A stretch of DNA of 64,000 nucleotides, taken from the NCBI RefSeq assembly GCF_900188065.1, contig NZ_FZNQ01000008.1, positions 1 through 64,000 on the forward strand. The letters run 5' to 3'. This stretch comes from Halorubrum vacuolatum (GTDB taxonomy: Archaea; Halobacteriota; Halobacteria; Halobacteriales; Haloferacaceae). Shown here piece by piece: positions 63,903 through 64,000 of the stretch. Each line of letters starts with the position of its first letter. Positions within the stretch are counted from its first letter, which is position 1. The notes beneath the pieces are model-generated. The model saw only the letters and a program-made list of their open reading frames with translations. It was not told where the DNA came from and did not search any database. The position numbers and the translations under genes are program-made.

Positions 63903-64000
63903 TCAAGACGCATACGTCCCAAGCGTCTCCTGCTGGGTTTCAGCATCCGATTGGGCGTCTTGTGGGGCGGTCAAACGCCCCCCATCCTCAGCCGAGTCAT
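63903..64000 (-). CDS. TnpB/OrfB-type transposon-encoded RNA-guided nuclease, C-terminal end (cut by window edge)
   Basis: Only 31 codons before the TGA (63903-63905) are visible: DSAEDGGRLTAPQDAQSDAE then TQQETLGTYAS. This resembles the disordered C-terminal tails of haloarchaeal OrfB/TnpB proteins (Ala/Asp/Gln-rich, ending near TYAS), and the sequence after the stop has a typical IS200/IS605 right-end hairpin. The catalytic RuvC and zinc-finger parts lie beyond the window, so the call depends on the tail and the end structure. Confidence 0.6.
   Translation of the reverse strand, partial: DSAEDGGRLTAPQDAQSDAETQQETLGTYAS

Overview
This window is a 64-kb chromosomal segment from a halophilic archaeon (class Halobacteria). 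The evidence is high GC content, strongly acidic proteins, many Tat-type (double-arginine) exported lipoproteins, archaeal-type TATA boxes about 25-30 bases before start codons (leaderless mRNAs), and archaeal/haloarchaeal genes: ribosomal protein S3Ae, KEOPS subunit Pcc1, Nop5 with fibrillarin, archaeal CoaD, haloarchaeal GshA and a DUF7344-like protein. No rRNA, tRNA or CRISPR array was found.

Layout. 1-1300: the N-terminus of a copper amine oxidase (minus strand), with a perfect palindrome at its start codon, then a decayed IS6-family insertion sequence. 1302-3848: an MMPL/RND exporter. 4030-8488: an electron-transfer module (Tat lipoprotein with an ethylbenzene-dehydrogenase-like domain, four-cluster Fe-S protein, NrfD-type membrane subunit, small membrane protein) that lacks a molybdopterin catalytic subunit. 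8528-10052: a small unknown protein and an Mrp/ApbC ATPase. 10337-16077: a sulfur-handling block (DsrE-like, TusA, rhodanese-metallo-beta-lactamase, split YeeE/YedE, tandem Usp, small membrane protein, TSUP exporter) with repeated operator-like sites. 16195-18916: S15, a DHH/RecJ-like protein, Pcc1 and S3Ae, with a 19-bp tandem repeat inside the operon.

20151-37006: an accessory catabolic block. It holds SDRs, a cupin, a D-2-hydroxyacid dehydrogenase, a Usp, an SLC13-type permease, the TctCBA tripartite tricarboxylate transporter, two divergent M29/NicX-like metalloenzymes, two PrpF-type isomerases, a zinc dehydrogenase, a TcuA-like flavoprotein and an IclR regulator. I read it as uptake and oxidation of a tricarballylate- or aconitate-like acid (inference). 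37734-43129: a YfcE-type phosphodiesterase, then acetate activation and uptake (Acs, DUF4212 small subunit, SSS symporter, Usp).

43184-61429: mostly housekeeping genes (GrpE, MenD, KatG, Nop5-fibrillarin, GshA, CoaD, an epimerase-like VOC protein, CDP-alcohol transferase, adenylate kinase-like protein, HisC, PyrE, PAS histidine kinase), interrupted by a repeat-rich stretch without a gene at 46376-46906. 61659-64000 is accessory again: a broken signal-peptide gene, two antitoxin-PIN toxin pairs, and the C-terminal end of a TnpB/OrfB (IS200/IS605) gene whose 3' end faces the second toxin gene.

Most promising leads: the CISM-like module without a catalytic subunit next to sulfur genes, the tricarboxylate block, the TnpB end and its putative guide RNA beside a PIN toxin, the triple 9-bp operator of the first toxin-antitoxin pair, and the TATTCCCA operator cluster with a 14-codon leader ORF upstream of the TSUP exporter.
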